From Vibrio sp. HB236076 (lineage in GTDB: Bacteria; Pseudomonadota; Gammaproteobacteria; Enterobacterales; Vibrionaceae): a stretch of 64,000 nt of DNA. Every line of letters begins with the position of its first letter. The stretch's first letter is position 1. The position numbers were made by a program, and so were the translations under genes. The notes under the pieces are model-generated. The model did no database searches and had not been told where the DNA came from. It saw only the letters and a list, made by a program, of their open reading frames with translations. Shown piece after piece: positions 36,172 to 44,186 of the stretch. The stretch covers positions 2,356,001-2,420,000 of the forward strand of contig NZ_CP162601.1 of the NCBI RefSeq assembly GCF_040957575.1. Direction: 5' to 3'.

Positions 36172-36948
36172 TTACAGGTAAGGCGTTGCCCAGCCTAATC
36201 CCTCATGGGTTGAGGTTTTGGGCTTGTATTCACACCCGATCCAATCTAGGTATTGTGCTTGTTGTAGGGCATTGAATAAATAAGGGTAATTAAGCTCTCC
36301 ATCAAAAGGTTCGTGGCGGTCAGGTACTGAGGCAATTTGTACATGGCCTATCCAAGGCGACACTTCATTTATCAAGCGAACGAGGTCACCATCCATAATC
36401 TGGGCGTGGTATAAGTCGAGTTGCAGTTTGACGTTACTGCGCTCTACTTTTTGAATGTATTCCACCGCTTGCCTTTGGTGGGCAATAAAGTAATTAGGCG
36501 CATCATAGTGGTTGAGAGGCTCAATCATGATGTCAATGCCATGAGGACCGAGGGTATCTGCGGCATAACGCACATTGTCGATAAAGGTCTCCAAATGCGC
36601 CTGCACACTGTAGTTTGTATCGATGAGGCCAGACATGGCATGTACCTTTCGACATCCTAAGGCTTGTGCGTATAACAAGGCAGTATCGACACTGTCGCGA
36701 AATTCTTGCTCTCTGCCAGGTAACGCGGCAATGCCTTTTTCTCCAGCGTCCCAGTCGCCCGGCGGTAAATTGAAAAGCGCCACACTCAAGTCGAGTTCTT
36801 GAACCAATTGCGCCAATGCCTCGGGCTCATAATCATAGGGAAACAAAAATTCAACCGCATCAAACCCCGCTTCTTTCGCTTGTTTAAACCGCTCTAAAAA
36901 AGGGAATTCGTTAAACAACATGGTTAAGTTGGCTGCCAGTTTGGTCAT
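36172..36948 (-). CDS. otnI: 2-oxo-tetronate isomerase (hydroxypyruvate isomerase family)
   Basis: The 258-residue TIM-barrel enzyme of the Hyi/AP-endonuclease-2 superfamily starts MTKLAANLTMLFNEFPFLERF. It has GFDAVEFLFPYDY (~28-40), the metal-ligand region DIMIEPLNHYDAPNYF (~140-155), VKLQLDLYHAQIMDGD (~173-188) and the C-terminal IGCEYKPKTSTHEGLGW. In the ygbIJKLMN-type pathway OtnI interconverts 2-oxo- and 3-oxo-tetronate, and its presence extends the module to further four-carbon acids. Its ATG overlaps the otnC stop by one base (TAATG). Confidence 0.9.
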   Translation of the reverse strand: MTKLAANLTMLFNEFPFLERFKQAKEAGFDAVEFLFPYDYEPEALAQLVQELDLSVALFNLPPGDWDAGEKGIAALPGREQEFRDSVDTALLYAQALGCRKVHAMSGLIDTNYSVQAHLETFIDNVRYAADTLGPHGIDIMIEPLNHYDAPNYFIAHQRQAVEYIQKVERSNVKLQLDLYHAQIMDGDLVRLINEVSPWIGHVQIASVPDRHEPFDGELNYPYLFNALQQAQYLDWIGCEYKPKTSTHEGLGWATPYL

Positions 36949-37580
36949 TATTTGCCCCTTGATTGCAAGTCTTCAATCTCATCATCGGTGAGATAGCGAA
37001 TCGGTTGATCTTTTAACAAAAACATCAGTTTTGCCGTTTCTTCTAGTTCTTCGGCGTTATCGACCGCATCTTCAAAATTCGACCCCGTGATCACAGGACC
37101 ATGGTTAGCCAGTAAGAAGGCGCGATAATCAGCGGCACGCTTAGCCAGTTCATCGGCAATTTTCGGCGACCCCGGTCGGAGGTAAGGAATCACCGGAAGT
37201 TTGCCAATACGCATCACAAAATAAGGGGTAAACGGTCGAATCGCGTTGTCAACATCAATGCCCTGTAAGCACGATAGCGCGGTTAAGTACGTCGAGTGTA
37301 AATGGACAATCGCATTGCAATCGATATTATGGCGGTAGATGGCCAAATGAAACCCTGCCTCTTTAGACGGTTTTTTCCCCGATAAATGATGACCATCTAA
37401 ATCGACGACCGATAACTCTTCTGCGACTAAACGGCCAAAGCAAGAGCCTGTCGGAGTCGTCAAAATATGACCATTGGGCAGTTTAAGCGATAAATTACCA
37501 GCACCGCCGGTGGCATAACCACGCTCGAACATAGAACGCGCGAGGGAAACCATTTGTTCACGTAATTGTTGTTCAGTCAT
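36948..37580 (-). CDS. otnC: 3-oxo-tetronate 4-phosphate decarboxylase (class II aldolase family)
   Basis: The 210-residue class II aldolase/adducin-family enzyme has the substrate loop GNLSLKLPNGHILTTPTGS (~28-46), the zinc ligands in IVHLHSTYLTALS (His-x-His, ~91-103) and a third His in LLANHGPVITG (~156-166). In the threonate pathway OtnC decarboxylates 3-oxo-tetronate 4-phosphate to dihydroxyacetone phosphate. The ATG at 37580 overlaps the end of otnK by eight bases (ATGACTGA). The longer in-frame start at 37622 adds unrelated residues and is rejected. Confidence 0.9.
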   Translation of the reverse strand: MTEQQLREQMVSLARSMFERGYATGGAGNLSLKLPNGHILTTPTGSCFGRLVAEELSVVDLDGHHLSGKKPSKEAGFHLAIYRHNIDCNAIVHLHSTYLTALSCLQGIDVDNAIRPFTPYFVMRIGKLPVIPYLRPGSPKIADELAKRAADYRAFLLANHGPVITGSNFEDAVDNAEELEETAKLMFLLKDQPIRYLTDDEIEDLQSRGK

Positions 37581-38832
37581 GATAAAAATCCTGTGCCGTT
37601 TTGAAGAAGTACTCGTCGCCAAAATTGCCCGACTTAAGCGCTAGAGATAACCCCCCATCGACGGCTTTTACCCAAGGCACGCCAGGTGCGATTTGAGGGC
37701 CGATATGAAAACCACTGACGTTGAGGCTTTGGGTCACAGTTCCTGAGGTTTCACCGCCAGCAACAATAAAGTTGACGATGCCTTGCTCTTTAAGTTGATG
37801 AGCGAGTTGACTAAAGAAACCTTCGACCGCTTCACTGGATGCTTGGGCGCCGTATCGTTCTTGAATGCGCTGCAGTGATTGCGGATCCGCCGTGGCATAA
37901 ACCATCGGTGCATACTGACCGCTTTGATGTTCTAGTACCCAATCAGCCACTTGATGAGCATAAGTCGGGTTATCAAAACACTGAGACACCTCTAGAGCGA
38001 AATGTGGCGCAAGTGACTGGTAGTAGCTGACTTGTCGATTGGTCATGTCAGAGCACGATCCCGACAAAATCACCGTTGGCTGATTGGTGGGTTGGCCAGC
38101 AACTGTGGCAGGCTGTGCGGCTTCCTGTTTTGCGCCCCAAGCCTTGGCAAGCCCTGCCGCTAACCCAGATCCTCCCGTGACCAAAGGCATCGATTGCACT
38201 GCAAGTCCCAAGGTATCAAGGTGAGCCATGTGAATGCTATCTAACACGGCATAACGCGCGCCTGTCGACTCAAGTTGTGCCAATCTTGCTTGTACCGCCT
38301 GTTCGCCTTGGTCAATGATTTGATGATTGACCAAACCACTTTTCCCTTGCGACTGCTGCTCCATCAAACGCAACACGCTAGAGTCGAGCATCGGCGTTAC
38401 CGGGTGATGACGCATACCGGATTCGTTCAGCGGCTGATCAAAAACGAACAAATGACCGTTATAGACGGTTCGGCCATTGATGGGCAAAGCCGGGCAAACC
38501 ACGGTAAAGGACTGCTCAAGTTCGGCCATCAGCGCATCGGTGACCGGGCCGATATTGCCTTTATCTGTGCTGTCAAATGTTGAGCAATATTTAAAATAAA
38601 ACTGTTGGCACCCCTGAGCTTGTAACCAAGCTAACGCCTTTAATGAATCCGCAACGGCAAGCTCAACCGCACAAGAGCGACTTTTCAAACTGACCACGAC
38701 CGCCTCGGCTTCAATGTCCAACTTATCCACTGGGATACCATTGACTTGCACGGTACGCATGCCGTTCTCGACTAAAAAACTCGCAATATCAGTGGCTCCG
38801 GTAAAGTCGTCTGCAATTACACCAAGTCTCAT
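37573..38832 (-). CDS. otnK: 3-oxo-tetronate kinase (DUF1537/four-carbon acid sugar kinase)
   Basis: The 419-residue kinase has the two-domain DUF1537 layout. The N-terminal substrate domain opens LGVIADDFTGATDIASFL (~3-20) with the D-D-F-T-G-A-T-D signature; FKYCSTFDSTDKGNIGPV follows (~79-96). The C-terminal ATP-binding domain contains VILSGSCSDMTNRQV (~251-265) and the Gly motif VAGGETSGTVTQSL (~359-372). It phosphorylates 3-oxo-tetronate on C4 between the dehydrogenase and decarboxylase steps. The start overlaps the ltnD stop by four bases (ATGA), with GGAG upstream. Confidence 0.92.
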   Translation of the reverse strand: MRLGVIADDFTGATDIASFLVENGMRTVQVNGIPVDKLDIEAEAVVVSLKSRSCAVELAVADSLKALAWLQAQGCQQFYFKYCSTFDSTDKGNIGPVTDALMAELEQSFTVVCPALPINGRTVYNGHLFVFDQPLNESGMRHHPVTPMLDSSVLRLMEQQSQGKSGLVNHQIIDQGEQAVQARLAQLESTGARYAVLDSIHMAHLDTLGLAVQSMPLVTGGSGLAAGLAKAWGAKQEAAQPATVAGQPTNQPTVILSGSCSDMTNRQVSYYQSLAPHFALEVSQCFDNPTYAHQVADWVLEHQSGQYAPMVYATADPQSLQRIQERYGAQASSEAVEGFFSQLAHQLKEQGIVNFIVAGGETSGTVTQSLNVSGFHIGPQIAPGVPWVKAVDGGLSLALKSGNFGDEYFFKTAQDFYHD

Positions 38833-39740
38833 TGTTTTTTCTCCACGCCAGGCAGTTCAATACCATCGAAAATCTTAATCACCGCGCTGTCATCTTCTTT
38901 GCCAAATCCAGCGTTACTGGCTGCTTTAAACATATTCAACGCCGTGCTGGCTAAAGGTAATGGAAATTGTAAATCTTGCGCCGTATCCGCCACTAAATTG
39001 AGGTCTTTGACAAAGATATCCACCATCGACGTCGGTGTGTAATCACCATCAACGACGTGCTTCATGCGATTTTCAAACATCCACGAGTTACCTGCCGCGT
39101 TCGTGACGACGTCGTACATCAGATCTAAAGGAATATCCGCTTTGGCCGCCAACGCCATCGCTTCGGCCCCCACCGCTATGTGTACACCTGCCAACAGCTG
39201 ATGAATGACCTTGACCGTTGCGCCCAGTCCGATTTGTTCGCCGATGTTGTAGACTTTCCCGGCAGTGGCCTCTAGCACTGGCGCCATTCTTTCAAAAGCC
39301 AACTTAGAGCCTGATGCCATGATGGTCATGTCACCCGCTTGTGCTTTTATTGCGCCACCAGACACCGGAGCATCTAGCATGATCAGATCGTATTGCTTTA
39401 GTTTTTCTTCAATCGCCTTGGCATCTTGGGCAGAGATCGTGGCGGACACCATGACGATGGTTTGAGGCTTTAACGAGGCTGCTAAACCAGAATCGAACAA
39501 TACGCTGTTGACTTGCTTGGCATTAATTACCAATAACATCACGGCATCGAGTTGTTCGGCAAAGACGTTGGCATCTTGAGATACGCCTTTTGCACCTGCA
39601 TTGCCCAGAGCTTCGAGCGCTTGAGGGTTAAGGTCGACACCATAAACATCCAAGCCAGCGCGAATACAAGATTGAGCAGCGCCCATTCCCATAGACCCTA
39701 GTCCAACAACGGCAATTGATTGTACTGTTTGCTTTTCCAT
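38829..39740 (-). CDS. ltnD: L-threonate dehydrogenase
   Basis: The 303-residue beta-hydroxyacid dehydrogenase has the Rossmann NAD site AVVGLGSMGMGAAQSCIRAG (~10-29). The substrate-binding signature DAPVSGGAIKAQAGDMTIMASG is at ~121-142, and the catalytic Lys lies in GATVKVIHQLLAGVHIA (~172-188). LtnD oxidises L-threonate to the 3-oxo acid, the first step of the module. It is the first gene of the minus-strand operon ltnD-otnK-otnC-otnI-gntP, with AAGG before the ATG. The gene set equals E. coli ygbJKLMN. A related tartronate semialdehyde reductase is less likely given the context. Confidence 0.9.
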   Translation of the reverse strand: MEKQTVQSIAVVGLGSMGMGAAQSCIRAGLDVYGVDLNPQALEALGNAGAKGVSQDANVFAEQLDAVMLLVINAKQVNSVLFDSGLAASLKPQTIVMVSATISAQDAKAIEEKLKQYDLIMLDAPVSGGAIKAQAGDMTIMASGSKLAFERMAPVLEATAGKVYNIGEQIGLGATVKVIHQLLAGVHIAVGAEAMALAAKADIPLDLMYDVVTNAAGNSWMFENRMKHVVDGDYTPTSMVDIFVKDLNLVADTAQDLQFPLPLASTALNMFKAASNAGFGKEDDSAVIKIFDGIELPGVEKKQ

Positions 39741-39869
39741 ACCTTCTTCTCGCTTAGCTCTATTATTTGGTCGTTAACACAGGGTTAGTGTGTTAATAAA
39801 TGTTTGATGATGTGATTATATGTTAAAAGAGTTATTTTACCGTGCCAATGATCACGTTTTTATCATTTT

Positions 39870-39989
39870 TTCACACTTAAGAGGCATTTTTCACAATAAA
39901 TAACAATCAAACCGTCCTTTTGTCTTTCTTAGGCAGGGGGTGTGAACATTAGATATCACGTTCACAACATTTATTAACATAACTTCACA
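39870..39989. promoter_or_regulatory. TTCACA-repeat region between ltnD and the DeoR gene (candidate operators)
   Basis: TTCACA occurs at 39870-39875, 39890-39895, 39961-39966 and 39984-39989, with the inverted TGTGAA at 39941-39946. The pair TGTGAAC (39941-39947) and GTTCACA (39960-39966) forms a 7-bp dyad with a 12-base spacer. The region (39741-40042) separates divergent promoters, as expected for DeoR-type operators. Confidence 0.45.
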
Positions 39990-40042
39990 CACTTCGCTTT
40001 AGCTGCTAGGATATCAATATGTTAGTTATGGAATGAAAAGAT

Positions 40043-40801
40043 ATGATCCCAGCTGAACGACACAAAATGATCCTTGCCCTGTTATCACGCCAAGATGTGA
40101 TCAGCATTAATGAGTTGGTGGATCAATTACAGGTTTCTCACATGACCATCCGCCGCGATATCGCCAAGCTTGAACAAAAAGGCCTGGTGATGTCGGTGTC
40201 CGGTGGGGTTCAGTTAACAACAGTGTTAAGCTACGAGCCTTCTCATGACACGAAAGTGACCCAACACTCCAAACAAAAAGCCTCCATTGGTCAGCTCGCT
40301 GCGCAGTGTGTTCACGACAACGCCTCTGTGTATCTTGATGCCGGCACCACGACACTCGAGATTGCGCATCAATTGGCGCATCGCAATGATTTGGTTTTTA
40401 TTACCAATGATTTTGTGATTGCGGCTTATTTAACCGCCAATAGTCAAAGTGAGATTTACCATACTGGTGGCAGAATCGATAAAGAAAACCAATCAAGTGT
40501 TGGCAGTAAAGTGGCCCACTTTCTCAGTCAGATGAATATTGATGTGGCCTTTGTTTCCACCTCGTCTTGGAGTTTGAGTGGTATTTCAACCCCAAGTGAG
40601 CCCAAAGTGATCGTTAAAAAAGCGATAGCCGAGGCCAGCCAACACGTTTATTTGGTTTCTGATACATCAAAGTTTGGCAAGATAGCCACCTTCCACGCTC
40701 TGGATATTGACGTGTTTGACGCGGTGTTGACCGATCAAGATTTCCCACAGTCAGTCCGAGCTGAACTAGAGCAAAAAGGCATCGAAGTCCGCCTCGCTTA
40801 A
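40043..40801 (+). CDS. DeoR-family transcriptional regulator (YgbI-like)
   Basis: The 252-residue repressor has the N-terminal DeoR HTH MIPAERHKMILALLSRQDVI, then INELVDQLQVSHMTIRRDIAKLEQKGLV (~20-48). The DeoR C-terminal sugar-sensing domain (~78-235) follows, with DNASVYLDAGTTTLEIAHQL and the SDTSKFGK motif (~211-218). It is divergent from ltnD and matches the position of YgbI, a repressor of the threonate genes in E. coli. The likely inducer is a phosphorylated pathway intermediate, as for other DeoR proteins (inference). Confidence 0.9.
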   Translation: MIPAERHKMILALLSRQDVISINELVDQLQVSHMTIRRDIAKLEQKGLVMSVSGGVQLTTVLSYEPSHDTKVTQHSKQKASIGQLAAQCVHDNASVYLDAGTTTLEIAHQLAHRNDLVFITNDFVIAAYLTANSQSEIYHTGGRIDKENQSSVGSKVAHFLSQMNIDVAFVSTSSWSLSGISTPSEPKVIVKKAIAEASQHVYLVSDTSKFGKIATFHALDIDVFDAVLTDQDFPQSVRAELEQKGIEVRLA

Positions 40802-40862
40802 TCGGGAGCAAGCCTTGGCAGCACTCCTCATCGCCAAGGCAAATTCTCGTGGTATAGGGCCC

Positions 40863-41177
40863 TTAAAAGACCCAGGCAATGAGTAGCCAAATAGGAAGAA
40901 AAAACGCCAAAAAGCCTGACAATAAGTATTGCAGTTCGCCCAGTAATCCATCCCCCGCGACCAGAGCAAAAAGAATAAAGACCACCAACGTGGTGATAAA
41001 CGCCGGAATGACGGCGGCTTTAATGCCTAATCCGCTGGCGAAATACTGCTGATTAAACTCAACCAAACTCGGCAACACCATGTACAAGCAAAACGCGAGT
41101 ACGGCGATTAACACCAATAAGATGAGTGCAATACGACGGGCCTCTTTTTTGTCTTTAGCGTCACTTGTCGAAGGCAT
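40863..41177 (-). CDS. Small membrane protein, unknown function
   Basis: The 104-residue protein has a charged N terminus (MPSTSDAKDKKEARR) and three hydrophobic segments at ~16-35, ~50-71 and ~83-103. No enzymatic motif is visible and I do not recognise the family. It is a single gene between the DeoR regulator (convergent) and a MITE-like repeat. Codon use and hydrophobic pattern support it being real. Confidence 0.6.
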   Translation of the reverse strand: MPSTSDAKDKKEARRIALILLVLIAVLAFCLYMVLPSLVEFNQQYFASGLGIKAAVIPAFITTLVVFILFALVAGDGLLGELQYLLSGFLAFFLPIWLLIAWVF

Positions 41178-41231
41178 AGATTCTCCATTTCATTCTACAC
41201 ATACCGTTCATTTGCCGGTCTCAGTGGGTTA

Positions 41232-41408
41232 ATACCAATCTAACTCAGTAAAAGGTCACCCTAGCGGGTTAAAAAAATCGATAACATCGTTAATAAAATA
41301 ATATGTAAAATAACAACTTAGATTCCGTTGTTGATAACAAAAGGCTTGCCTTGTTATCAAGCCTGATCACTGCGCTATCATTGATCACATACTTCATCAG
41401 ATTGGTAT
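41232..41408. mobile_element. MITE-like element, complete copy
   Basis: The 177-bp non-coding unit is bounded by perfect 10-bp inverted repeats ATACCAATCT and AGATTGGTAT. It has an internal hairpin TTGATAACAA/TTGTTATCAA (41331-41360). A decayed copy lies at 58581-58727, sharing blocks such as GCGGGTTAAAAAA, AACATCGTTAA, CTTAGATTCCGTT and CTGCGCTATCA. It has no coding capacity, so it would need a transposase from elsewhere. Confidence 0.75.
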
Positions 41409-41427
41409 AACTCGCTCACCGCCCCTG

Positions 41428-41796
41428 TTAATCGGCTTGGTGAGACTTGATTAAATCGCGCAACTCATGGGGCCGAGGCAGACCTTCGACTTCAATCTCT
41501 GGCTCATCACCTGCGGTGTAAATGGCAATTTTTCCGACGCCAAAGACACGATTAAAGAAAGACTGATACACATTGACTGTGCGTATACCATCAATATTGA
41601 GCTCAGTGCGATCTTTACTCAGCAAGCCTTTTTCTAAAATCAAATCATTGCCAGAAAACTCGAGCTGAATACTTTTGCACTTGGCGTACCACCACAACAA
41701 AGCGATCAAACCGATGCCGATGGGAATGGTGATGAGCGCCAAAATAAATAACAGTGGGCTATTGCGAAACATAGCGGGGTGTTCTGAATACTGCAT
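41428..41796 (-). CDS. PH-domain (bPH2/YdbT-like) membrane protein
   Basis: The 122-residue protein has one or two N-terminal hydrophobic segments (~14-38). A bacterial pleckstrin-homology domain (DUF304/bPH2) follows, with the typical run LEFSGNDLILEKGLLSKDRTELNIDGIRTVNVYQSFFNRVFGVGKIAIYTAG around residues 46-96 (shown here only in outline: LILEKGLLSKD, then QSFFNRVFGVGKIAI). Such proteins are membrane-bound and poorly understood. It is next to the MITE-like repeat and unlinked to the TRAP genes, which are divergent. Confidence 0.78.
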   Translation of the reverse strand: MQYSEHPAMFRNSPLLFILALITIPIGIGLIALLWWYAKCKSIQLEFSGNDLILEKGLLSKDRTELNIDGIRTVNVYQSFFNRVFGVGKIAIYTAGDEPEIEVEGLPRPHELRDLIKSHQAD

Positions 41797-42284
41797 GTCG
41801 GTGTTGCTCCTGAAAATGAATAAAAGATCAGTTAATACAAACTTTTAAAGGTTATAGGTGAAATTGGCACAAAATGCACTCCCCTTGACAAAATTTAACC
41901 CAACCTTAAAAACAAGATGCGAGTTCCCCCTCACTTTGAGGCTAACAATGGACTTCCCTCTTAACCTGCCAGCCACCACTATGTGATCAATGGCCTCATC
42001 ATGATCACAATTTTACAACCTTTTTGGGCAAATCATTAAAAAATACACGTACGTATTTTTTATTTATCTTGATGAAACTTTTTAAAAATACTTCTTAATA
42101 AACAACAAACTAAATATATATCTATTTTTTGATTACGTAAAACTACGTACTTTATGTATTCGAATCATTTTTATACGTTAATCCCCCTCGGTGTTCCTGC
42201 TGATTTTAACTCGCTGCAATTTACCGCAACCTTAGCGTGCAATCGATAAGTAACCATCAAGTTACAACAAAAGGAACGTGAAAC
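41797..42284. promoter_or_regulatory. Long AT-rich region upstream of the TRAP genes
   Basis: No gene is seen in 488 bases. AAAAAATAC (42038-42046) and GTATTTTTT (42053-42061) form a 9-bp dyad around ACGTAC. Further TACGTA/CTACGTAC elements lie near 42135-42152. These are candidate binding sites for the response regulator encoded at 46.9 kb. TGTGATC and GATCACA half sites near 41980-42010 resemble CRP half sites but are not correctly paired. Confidence 0.4.
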
Positions 42285-43373
42285 ATGAACCGTATAAAAA
42301 ACAACTTCAAAGTGCTATTAAAAGGCACGGCCGTGAGCGCAATGATGGCCTTGTTAGCCACTTCAGCCAATGCAGCAGACAAAGTGTATCGCTTAAAGCT
42401 GGCCGAGACCTGGGGGCCTAACTTCCCTATTTTTGGTGATGCGCCGAAAAACATGGCCAAAATGGCTGAAGAAATGTCTAACGGCCGCCTACAAATTCGC
42501 ATTGATTCAGCCAATAAACACAAAGCGCCTTTTGGTGTATTTGACATGGTCAAATCCGGTCAATACGACATGGGTCACTCCGCTTCTTATTATTGGAAAG
42601 GCAAAGTACCGAATACGCTCTATTTTACCTCTATGCCCTTTGGTATGTTGCCGACAGAACAATACGCTTGGTTCTACCACGGCGGTGGCATGGAGTTAAT
42701 GGAAAAAGTCTATGCCCCCCACAACATGCTGTCTTTTCCTGGCGGGAATACCGATACGCAAATGGGCGGCTGGTTCCAAAAAGAGATCAATTCCGTGGAC
42801 GATCTTCAAGGCCTGAAAATGCGAATTCCGGGCTTTGCGGGCGAAATTTTGGCAGAACTTGGCGCCAAACCGACCAACATAGCACCCGGTGAGCTCTACA
42901 CGTCACTCGAACGCCGCACCATCGATGCTCTTGAATGGGTGGGCCCATCACTGGACTTGCGCATGGGCTTTCACAAAATTGCCCCTTATTACTACACGGG
43001 TTGGCATGAGCCGGCCACTGAGCTGCAGTTTTTGGTCAACAAGCGCACGTGGGAAAAATTGCCCGATGACTTAAAGGCGATTCTACAAGTCGCTATCAAG
43101 ACCGCAGCCTACGATATGTACACACAATCTAAACACGAAAGCGGAAAAAACTGGGCGACCATTCAAACCGAATACCCAGATGTCAAAATCAAAAACTTCC
43201 CCGACGAGGTGATTACCTCACTGCGTGAAGCCAATGATCGCTTGCTCAAAGCCCACGCGGATAAAGACCCAATGGCCAAAGAAATTCAGCAATCTCAAGC
43301 CGACTACCTAAAACAAGTTCGCGCTTGGACTGATATTTCGACTAAGGCTTACCTCAATAGCTTATCGCAATAA
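42285..43373 (+). CDS. dctP: TRAP transporter substrate-binding protein DctP
   Basis: The 362-residue periplasmic protein has a signal peptide cleaved after NAADK's preceding Ala (…SAMMALLATSANA). The DctP fold carries GLKMRIPGFAGEILAELGA (~187-205), the carboxylate-clamp Arg in that KMRIPG segment, and EWVGPSLDLRMGFHKIAPYY (~223-242). The WVGP...GF...YYYTGWHEP pattern resembles TakP-like proteins that bind 2-oxo acids, so a keto or hydroxy acid ligand is plausible but unproven. AAAGGA precedes the ATG. A strong hairpin separates it from dctQ, probably giving more of this subunit. Confidence 0.9.
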   Translation: MNRIKNNFKVLLKGTAVSAMMALLATSANAADKVYRLKLAETWGPNFPIFGDAPKNMAKMAEEMSNGRLQIRIDSANKHKAPFGVFDMVKSGQYDMGHSASYYWKGKVPNTLYFTSMPFGMLPTEQYAWFYHGGGMELMEKVYAPHNMLSFPGGNTDTQMGGWFQKEINSVDDLQGLKMRIPGFAGEILAELGAKPTNIAPGELYTSLERRTIDALEWVGPSLDLRMGFHKIAPYYYTGWHEPATELQFLVNKRTWEKLPDDLKAILQVAIKTAAYDMYTQSKHESGKNWATIQTEYPDVKIKNFPDEVITSLREANDRLLKAHADKDPMAKEIQQSQADYLKQVRAWTDISTKAYLNSLSQ

Positions 43374-43383
43374 TGACAGACTC

Positions 43384-43404
43384 GGCGCCTGAGTTTCAGG
43401 CGCC
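43384..43404 (+). terminator. Hairpin between dctP and dctQ
   Basis: GGCGCCTGA and TCAGGCGCC, 9-bp perfect arms with a three-base loop, followed by CTTTATTT. It likely acts as a partial terminator or mRNA 3' stabiliser. The following ~220 bases also contain a long imperfect inverted repeat (GCATTGCTCACTGCGT against ACGCACTGAGTGAATGC, 43440-43524). Confidence 0.65.
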
Positions 43405-43646
43405 CTTTATTTAGGTTAAGACTGTCCTTTTTCAATCTCGCATTGCTCACTGCGTGTCTAGGCGTTCAATGAGCATCAATTGTATTTGGTTAGAGCGAAC
43501 GCAGTAACGCACTGAGTGAATGCCAATCCAACTGACTATATGGGCAAGCGCCTTCTCAATACTGTGTGAGATTCGACCTAGGGCAGTGGAATGTAAACGT
43601 GCTCATTTCGGCTTAATTTTAGCTGTCACGACTTTTGGAGCCACCA

Positions 43647-44177
43647 ATGAAAAATTTAATTTATCTCGAAAAAGCCTTTAATCGCTTTGGTGATTTTCTC
43701 GGCTGGCTATCGAGTGTGCTGTTTATTTTACTACTGGCGAACGTCGTTTATGACGTCGTAATGAGGTATGTGTTTAATGACGTGTCCATCGCTTTTCAAG
43801 AAATGGAATGGCACCTGTTCTCCGCGGTATTTTTACTCGGTGTACCCTACGCTATCCGCGCGAGTGGTCACGTGCGGGTCGATCTTTTCTACGAGCGTTT
43901 ATCCAACAAAGCACAAGGTATCATTGACCTTTTAGGCACGGTTTTTTTTCTATTGCCCTTTTGTTTTTTGGTCGCTTGGTTTGGCATTGACTTTGCCAAA
44001 GAGAGCTACTCATTGGGCGAAAGCTCTGGCGACCCGGGTGGTTTGCCCTACCGCTGGATAATCAAAGCCATGATCCCCCTCTCATTTTTGTTTATGGCCA
44101 TCAGTGGTATTGGGTTAATCGTCCACTCGCTCAACAAAATTTTCAACCCTCATTCACTGCAGAAAAATCAAGCTTAG
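43647..44177 (+). CDS. dctQ: TRAP transporter small membrane subunit DctQ
   Basis: The 176-residue protein has four hydrophobic segments (~17-38, ~52-70, ~92-112, ~133-155), the typical DctQ topology. The conserved motif YVFNDVSIAFQEMEWHLF (~42-59) and the region GHVRVDLFYERLS (~76-88) are the family signatures. It forms the membrane complex with DctM. The start MKNLIY at 43647 is preceded by GGAG at an ideal distance; the upstream in-frame TTG at 43635 is not used. dctM starts nine bases after its stop. Confidence 0.9.
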   Translation: MKNLIYLEKAFNRFGDFLGWLSSVLFILLLANVVYDVVMRYVFNDVSIAFQEMEWHLFSAVFLLGVPYAIRASGHVRVDLFYERLSNKAQGIIDLLGTVFFLLPFCFLVAWFGIDFAKESYSLGESSGDPGGLPYRWIIKAMIPLSFLFMAISGIGLIVHSLNKIFNPHSLQKNQA

Positions 44178-44186
44178 GAGTTAGCC

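Noticed and set aside
41970..42015. CRP site upstream of dctP
   Set aside because: TGTGATC and GATCACA halves are present but about 20 bases apart, not with the 6-base spacing of a CRP core.
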